DNA of 11,634 nucleotides from a bacterium (GTDB lineage: Archaea > Thermoplasmatota > Thermoplasmata > Lutacidiplasmatales > UBA184): contig JAKBKR010000027.1 in the NCBI GenBank assembly GCA_021832495.1, positions 1 to 11,634 of the forward strand. Direction: 5' to 3'. The translations under genes and the position numbers were made by a program. Position 1 is the stretch's first letter, and each line of letters starts with the position of its first letter. The notes under the pieces were generated by a model. It did no database searches. It was not told the DNA's origin and saw nothing but the letters and a program-made list of their open reading frames with translations. Of the stretch, positions 7,324-11,634 are shown in pieces.

Positions 7324-7707
7324 CGAGCGTTAGTCCAACGGTTCGACCGGATAGCGGTCGAGAGGAAGGACATCACAGAGATGGTACCGAAGGGTCACAG
7401 CCGGGGACTGCATCGGGGTGTAGCGGGTGCCTCATGGCGAGGCTTCCTGAATGCCCTGTCAAGCCAAACGGAAGAGGCTGGCTCGACCGTGGTGTTCGTG
7501 GGGGCGAGAGGAACGACCCGCGATTGCTCGGTATGTGGTCAGAGCGTCCCAAAGGCACTGTGGGAACGGGACCTTTAATGCACCTGCGGCGCAGTCACGG
7601 ACCGGGACGTGAACACCGCCGTGAACATGCTGAATTGGGCTCGGAAAGAACCTCCGTCGAGGGAGCCGGATGCCGTCCCAATTGAACCGGAAAGCTCTTG
7701 GCTTTAA
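7324..7707 (+). pseudogene. tnpB: tnpB C-terminal remnant (IS605 OrfB, Cas12-like nuclease ancestor)
   Basis: Directly after the tnpA fragment and in the same frame comes RALVQRFDRIAVERKDI, the RuvC-II region with its catalytic Glu (codon 7360-7362). Next come SWRGFLNALSSQTEEAG, the first zinc-knuckle half (CSVCG), a TAA stop at 7576-7578, and, still in frame, CTCG and the RuvC-III motif DRDVN (7600-7614). The frame finally ends at 7705-7707. The N-terminal wedge/REC region and the RuvC-I aspartate are missing. The premature stop separates the two zinc-ligand pairs. The remnant cannot encode a functional nuclease, but the 3' end, from which the guide-RNA scaffold of TnpB systems is derived, remains. 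Confidence 0.85.
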
Positions 7708-7725
7708 CCGTGGGGAGGATGTCAC
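7692..7725 (+). repeat. Right-end-like sequence of the IS200/IS605 relic
   Basis: The last codons of tnpB and the following bases hold a decayed stem around a CTTTAA loop (CTCTTGG against CCGTGGG), followed by GAGGATGTCAC. Archaeal members of this family often end in a short hairpin and a GTCAC-like tail, so 7725 is the probable right border. The mismatched stem suggests decay. Confidence 0.45.
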
Positions 7726-7765
7726 ATCACACGGAACCCTCCTTTCCCCGATCTTGTACCCTAGG

Positions 7766-8668
7766 TCAGGGGGTTCCCCAATTTCGGTGAAGCCACACCG
7801 TCAGAGGGTTCAGCGCATGCGGGGGGAAATGTGCATGCTGTCCCCCAGGTATAACGAAGAACTCCCGCGTGCGGGTGGGGAGGCTCTCATAGAAGGATCG
7901 GACCGCTTCCACGGAAAAGATCTCGTCTTGATCCCCCACGGCGACGAGCACAGGTACTTGGTGAGTAAAGGACGGGCGGAGGTTCGGGACGTCAAGCGAC
8001 CCCTCCCGCATCATTCCGGCGAGTACCAGGAAGCTCGTGCCGTACGCCGCCTCGTAGAACTTCACCGAGTATCCGAAATTGTACAACGGATCTTCCCGGC
8101 CCAGTTGTCCAGTGCGCCGGTATTCGATGAGGCGGGAATGGCGGAAGAGCGTCGCTCCAAGCAGCGCCTTTAGTATGGCCGCTCCGGACGGGGGAGGGAA
8201 GACTCCGGGGTTTAGATGACGTGCCGCGCTGAGCAAAACGAGCCCATCAACCTTCTCGGGTGCTACTCGTTGGGTCACGAGGGCAGAGAGCACACCGAGA
8301 CTGTGCCCCAGGACCACGAGCCGACGGCTTCGGGTCCGCACGAACCCCGCGGCCTCCTTGAGGTCGGTTTCGAACCGTTGCGGACTCGGGCAGTCCCCAC
8401 GTCGTCCATCGGAAAGTCCGTGCCCGCGGAGATCGAGCCCCCAAGTATCGAAACCCGCACGGGCGAGCGGCTCCCCGAGGAACCCAGAGTATGCTCCACT
8501 GTATGCAGAGATACCGTGGAGAATGAGTACCGACACGGGCGAGGGGGCGGCGCTCGGCCAGTGGCGAAGGAAGAGTCGCTTTCCATCTGACGTGGGGAGG
8601 AGCTCGTGCGGTTCAAGAAATGCGTTGCGCCTCAACACAATCTCCCTCTGAGAGATGATGTGCGACAT
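7766..8668 (-). CDS. Alpha/beta hydrolase, monoacylglycerol-lipase type
   Basis: The 300-residue protein has the canonical fold order. An oxyanion HG motif (HGISAYSG, from 51) comes first, then the LDLRGHGLSDG signature (about 78-88) and the nucleophile elbow GHSLG with Ser123. The acid follows in GDQDEIF (Asp248 fits the G-x-x-D pattern), and the His is in GGQHAHFP (His278). A lid-like insertion lies at about 150-225. This is the Hydrolase_4/serine aminopeptidase S33 family, which cleaves monoacylglycerols or other small esters; the exact substrate cannot be read from sequence. There is no signal peptide or membrane helix, so it is cytosolic. It is transcribed alone, divergently from the PKD protein, and its 3' end is 40 nt from the transposon relic. 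The ATG at 8668 is the first in frame. Confidence 0.9.
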   Translation of the reverse strand: MSHIISQREIVLRRNAFLEPHELLPTSDGKRLFLRHWPSAAPSPVSVLILHGISAYSGAYSGFLGEPLARAGFDTWGLDLRGHGLSDGRRGDCPSPQRFETDLKEAAGFVRTRSRRLVVLGHSLGVLSALVTQRVAPEKVDGLVLLSAARHLNPGVFPPPSGAAILKALLGATLFRHSRLIEYRRTGQLGREDPLYNFGYSVKFYEAAYGTSFLVLAGMMREGSLDVPNLRPSFTHQVPVLVAVGDQDEIFSVEAVRSFYESLPTRTREFFVIPGGQHAHFPPHALNPLTVWLHRNWGTP

Positions 8669-8701
8669 GGGGGTCCGATGCGCTACCTCACGAAGTGACA
8701 G

Positions 8702-8709
8702 TTAAGAAA
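8702..8709 (-). promoter_or_regulatory. Possible TATA-like box of the hydrolase gene
   Basis: On the minus strand TTTCTTAA lies 34-41 nt before the ATG at 8668, which would leave a leader of about a dozen bases. It is the only AT-rich stretch in this part of the gap; weak evidence. Confidence 0.3.
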
Positions 8710-8730
8710 GGTACTTCACATCGGCTGGTC

Positions 8731-8752
8731 CGGCAAGCGTTCCGGAATGCCG
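8731..8752. promoter_or_regulatory. Inverted repeat abutting the PKD-protein promoter
   Basis: CGGCA (8731-8735) and TGCCG (8748-8752) flank the palindrome TTCCGGAA (8740-8747), and the right arm touches the TATA box at 8753. The position suits a repressor or activator site, or an extended BRE. Nothing ties it to a particular regulator. Confidence 0.3.
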
Positions 8753-8762
8753 TTTATATATT
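8753..8762 (+). promoter_or_regulatory. Strong TATA box of the PKD-repeat protein
   Basis: TTTATATATT is the best TATA box in the window. A start about 26 nt beyond its centre would place transcription at about 8780-8788, just before the signal-peptide coding region of the PKD protein. Confidence 0.65.
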
Positions 8763-8790
8763 GGCGTGAGCATACATATTTGGGGTAGCC

Positions 8791-11634
8791 ATTACGGGAT
8801 TCAAATCCAGTACCCACAATCAACGGGGATTCCTTCACCTGGGGGCAATTCCCGCGCTGACGGCCGTGGTCCTTACGCTTTCCCTTTCGGCATCCTTTTC
8901 GGGATTCCTTTTGAACGTTCCCGGAAACCACGCCCAGGCGGGTTCAGTCTCAGCCCCTCCACCGAATCCTTACTATATCCATGGATATGTGAAGATCGTC
9001 GCGAATACCTCGAGCATCCCCGTCGTGGGATGGAAGGTGTGGATCAACGACACCACGACAGCGGGAGCATCAGGAACGACGACGACCTTGGCGGGAGGTT
9101 TGTACAACTACACCCCCTCCGTGACGGGCTTCAAGAACAATGACAATGTGGATGGGGCATCCCATGAGCGGAATGCGACCGGGACCAATACCACGGTATT
9201 CTCCACCAAGACCTCCGGGGATTGGATGAACATCACCTTAAGGTACCCGCCGCTGAACCCTGTCCTGTCTTCCAACGTGACATCTGGCGAAGCGACCCTA
9301 TGGGTACACTTCTTCAATACCGGATCACCGCTCGGTGGGAATGGGAGCTACACCTTCTCTTGGATATTCGGGGACGGGAGCAGCCTCTGGAACCAGGCGA
9401 AGCCCTACGTGGATCACAACTATACCGCGGCCGGTACATATTGCGCCCGGCTCGTGGTCAATGACACTGCCGGAGATTCCTGGGAAACGCCCTGCCGAAC
9501 CATAACCGCCAACTTGCCGCCTTCCATCACCTCTTTTACGGTGGCCCCCGATGCGGTGAACTTGAGCAGCGCTGTCACCTTCGATACATCAATAGCCCAC
9601 GGAACGTCGCCGTATACCTACACCTACCAATTCGGGCAGTCGGGCGCAGGGGCCAGTTTTACGACGTCCTCCACCACGAACTCGATCACCCACACCTACA
9701 CGTCCCAAACGAACCAGAGCTACGTCGCCAACGTGACGGTCAAGGACAGTGTGGGCAAGTCGACCAACACTTCGCAGCAGCCCGTTTGGGTCTACCTCAT
9801 TGATCTCCACGCCTCGCCCCGGAGCACGGATGTTGGCCAGCCCGTGACCATCTCTGCGAACGCCCTCGGTGGATCCGGGGGTCTCGGGTTCACCTATTTC
9901 TTCAAGTTCGGGGATGGAGCTAGTTCCTTAGTGGTCGCGTGCACAACCAAGGCCAGTTGTTCCGTCAGCCACACTTATTCGTCGCCCGGCTCGTACATCG
10001 TGACCCTGTTCTTGAACGATTCCCTGGCAGTCAACAAGATCACAGGGCTCGATCGCTTGGTCTCGGTCCCTGTAACGTTGCCCATCCAAGTCAACTCGGC
10101 CCTCGCGGCATCGATCACCTCGAACGTTACCTATACGGATATCGGAAGCCCCGTCTCGCTTACGGCGACCGGGTCGGGCGGAACGGTCCCCTACCTCTTC
10201 TTCAACATAACAACTGGTTCAGGGGGTTATCAGAACACCACCAACGCGAACCCGGCCATCACTTCCGCGACCTTCAGCCCAGTGACCTATGGTGCCACCG
10301 GTACCTATCATCCCACCGCTACCATCGGGGACAATGTGGGCGAGGTGGCTAGGAACACCACTGGAGTTGTGGTGGTCAACTCGACACCTCAAGTCACACT
10401 GTCCATCCAAGGCTACCTGGGACTGAACACGAACTCCGCCTATGTCGGCGAGTCGCTGACCGTCGTGGGTCAGGTGACAGTGAATACAGGAACCCCCGGA
10501 TTTACCCTGAACTTCTCGTATGGAGACGGGTCGTATTTCCAATCCACTTGTTCGACGAGCGGCTGCTCGGTCAGCCACGTTCACAGCTGGCTCGTAACGG
10601 GGACTTACTCCGTGAGCGTGCGCGTGGTAGATTCGGTCGGCGGTGTCGGTTCGACCACCCAGAGCCTCACGATTTATCCAGCGTTATCGCTTCCTACCTT
10701 GGTTGCCAACCGGTCCGCGGGCGAGGTCAACCTTCACGTGGCATTCAACAGCTCCGTTACCGGCGGAGTGCCGGGGCTCACGTTCGCTTGGCAGTTCGGG
10801 GACGGGAGCACGGTCACTGTCTCTGGTCTTGGGAGCGGTGTCACCAGCATGCAGATTCATGCGTACACGGTCGTTAGGAACGCGACCGTGAACGTGACGG
10901 TCAATGACACTCAGGGAGAATCCGTCGTCGTCCATCTGACCGTATTCATCTATCCGTTGCTGGCGGCCTCTTTCACCAGCAGTACCGCCACAGGAAACCT
11001 GAACCCGCCCGTGAACGCCACTTTCCTTGGGTCGGCTCGTGGAGGCAGTTCGAACTACCTATTCTTCAACTGGACCTTCGGGAATGCGGGTTCGGCAAGT
11101 GGCGCATCCCCCCGTTCGTCTGTGACAACGTACTGGGCCTCGGGGACCTACCAGGTCAACCTGACCGTCACGGACAACGCATCGGACAAGCTGACCGTGA
11201 GCCAGACGTTCGTGGTGTCGGGATCTCCCGCCACATTCGACCTGGTGGCAGGCTGGAACCTTATGGGGTCCCCGGTAGCCAACGAGAGCTACACGCTCTG
11301 GTCCCTCTTCCATGTGCTTACGGCCATCTACGGGGCTAGCGCAGCCACGACGAGCCTCACCGTCCAGAATGTCTCCGGAGCGGGCAACGTGACCTATCCG
11401 GGCGGAGGGAGCTATGCTGCCACCTACCCGGTGGCTCCCGGCCGCGGAATATGGGTCGATGTAGCGGCTCCGCTCTCTGCCGCCGTCTATGGCAACCTGA
11501 CGGCGGGACCCCTCTACCCCAAGGTGTCCCTCCAAGGGGGTTGGAACAACGTCGGATGGACGTTGACGGGGACCACCAATGCCACGGATCTCGCGGCGAT
11601 GATCCCGGGGGCGACAGCACTATCCATGTGGAAC
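8791..11634 (+). CDS. Secreted multi-PKD surface protein with GWN-type domain (3' partial)
   Basis: The frame is open from 8770, after a TGA at 8767, to the window end: 948 codons from 8791. About residues 1-50 form a signal peptide: an n-region with Lys and Arg, a long hydrophobic core, and HAQA before the cleavage site. An N-terminal beta domain (about 8971-9245) follows. About seven PKD-like domains run from 9247 to 11223; FGDG or YGDG motifs appear at about 9367, 9907, 10525 and 10795, and typical closing strands such as AAGTYCARLVVNDTAG are visible. A C-terminal domain with two GWN motifs (from about 11224) continues past the edge. Many N-x-S/T sequons imply glycosylation. The start is uncertain: no ATG, GTG or TTG precedes the signal peptide, so 8791 (ATT) is a guess from TATA spacing; GTG at 8866 is the first conventional start. 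It is probably an adhesion or envelope protein. Confidence 0.85.
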   Translation, partial: MTGFKSSTHNQRGFLHLGAIPALTAVVLTLSLSASFSGFLLNVPGNHAQAGSVSAPPPNPYYIHGYVKIVANTSSIPVVGWKVWINDTTTAGASGTTTTLAGGLYNYTPSVTGFKNNDNVDGASHERNATGTNTTVFSTKTSGDWMNITLRYPPLNPVLSSNVTSGEATLWVHFFNTGSPLGGNGSYTFSWIFGDGSSLWNQAKPYVDHNYTAAGTYCARLVVNDTAGDSWETPCRTITANLPPSITSFTVAPDAVNLSSAVTFDTSIAHGTSPYTYTYQFGQSGAGASFTTSSTTNSITHTYTSQTNQSYVANVTVKDSVGKSTNTSQQPVWVYLIDLHASPRSTDVGQPVTISANALGGSGGLGFTYFFKFGDGASSLVVACTTKASCSVSHTYSSPGSYIVTLFLNDSLAVNKITGLDRLVSVPVTLPIQVNSALAASITSNVTYTDIGSPVSLTATGSGGTVPYLFFNITTGSGGYQNTTNANPAITSATFSPVTYGATGTYHPTATIGDNVGEVARNTTGVVVVNSTPQVTLSIQGYLGLNTNSAYVGESLTVVGQVTVNTGTPGFTLNFSYGDGSYFQSTCSTSGCSVSHVHSWLVTGTYSVSVRVVDSVGGVGSTTQSLTIYPALSLPTLVANRSAGEVNLHVAFNSSVTGGVPGLTFAWQFGDGSTVTVSGLGSGVTSMQIHAYTVVRNATVNVTVNDTQGESVVVHLTVFIYPLLAASFTSSTATGNLNPPVNATFLGSARGGSSNYLFFNWTFGNAGSASGASPRSSVTTYWASGTYQVNLTVTDNASDKLTVSQTFVVSGSPATFDLVAGWNLMGSPVANESYTLWSLFHVLTAIYGASAATTSLTVQNVSGAGNVTYPGGGSYAATYPVAPGRGIWVDVAAPLSAAVYGNLTAGPLYPKVSLQGGWNNVGWTLTGTTNATDLAAMIPGATALSMWN

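Larger units (their letters stand above)
6936..7725 (+). mobile_element. Decayed IS200/IS605-family element
   Basis: Between the stop of the 414-residue gene and the hydrolase are, in order, a left-end hairpin (6954-6994), a tnpA remnant, a tnpB remnant and a right-end-like sequence finishing in TGTCAC at 7720-7725. Both protein-coding parts are broken, and the middle of the element (tnpA C-terminus plus about two thirds of tnpB) is deleted. A TTGAC at 6932-6936, overlapping the preceding stop codon, resembles the short 5' target tetra/pentamers of this family, so the left border may be at 6937. Both borders are inferred. The element sits between two convergent genes, where insertion harms neither. 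Confidence 0.8.

Noticed and set aside
8766..9143. GTG-started 125-codon frame at the left of the PKD protein
   Set aside because: The GTG lies only 4 nt after the TATA box, so it would be upstream of the transcript start; the product is polar with no signal peptide, while the overlapping frame encodes a signal peptide and continues into PKD domains.
10219..10584. Minus-strand open frames within the PKD region
   Set aside because: They oppose a continuous, domain-rich frame and show no features of their own.

Overview
The window looks archaeal, most likely from a GC-rich member of the Thermoplasmata or a related euryarchaeal lineage. The signs are TATA-like boxes about 25-30 nt ahead of start codons (leaderless-style transcription), a Shine-Dalgarno site on the internal cistron of an operon, a tandem winged-helix regulator, large sequon-rich extracellular proteins anchored by one C-terminal helix with a basic stop-transfer tail, PKD-domain proteins, and an IS200/IS605-type relic. 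The lineage is inferred from gene style; no marker gene is present.

Layout. At 26-631 (+) is a three-helix membrane protein with a Pro/Ala-rich linker and a terminal zinc ribbon. It converges on a minus-strand operon. There a DUF4382-like membrane-anchored protein (4044-4601) is followed after 11 nt by a 1113-residue type I surface protein (691-4032) with eight transthyretin/carboxypeptidase-regulatory-like repeats. The ectodomain repeats settle into an exact 80-residue period. A 112-nt divergent promoter region (4602-4713) separates this operon from a plus-strand pair: a 92-residue three-helix membrane protein and a tandem winged-helix regulator (4714-5586). Next comes a separately promoted type I membrane protein of unknown function (5691-6935).

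Between 6936 and about 7725, in the convergent gap between two genes, lies a decayed IS200/IS605 element. It keeps a left-end hairpin, a tnpA fragment with an in-frame stop and a frameshift, an in-frame junction to the C-terminal third of tnpB (with its own in-frame stop), and a right-end-like sequence. An alpha/beta hydrolase of the monoacylglycerol-lipase type follows on the minus strand (7766-8668). Divergent from it, a very large secreted PKD-repeat protein runs off the right edge of the window. This reading frame has a strong TATA box and a clear signal peptide but no ATG, GTG or TTG before the signal peptide.

Taken together this is mainly a cell-surface locus: at least four exported or membrane-anchored glycoprotein candidates, a membrane-protein/regulator pair, a soluble lipase-like hydrolase and a dead transposon. 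No CRISPR array, rRNA or intact tRNA gene was seen. The least explained points are the missing start codon of the PKD protein, the tnpA-tnpB chimera that may still carry a guide-RNA region, and the palindrome over the promoter of the regulator operon.
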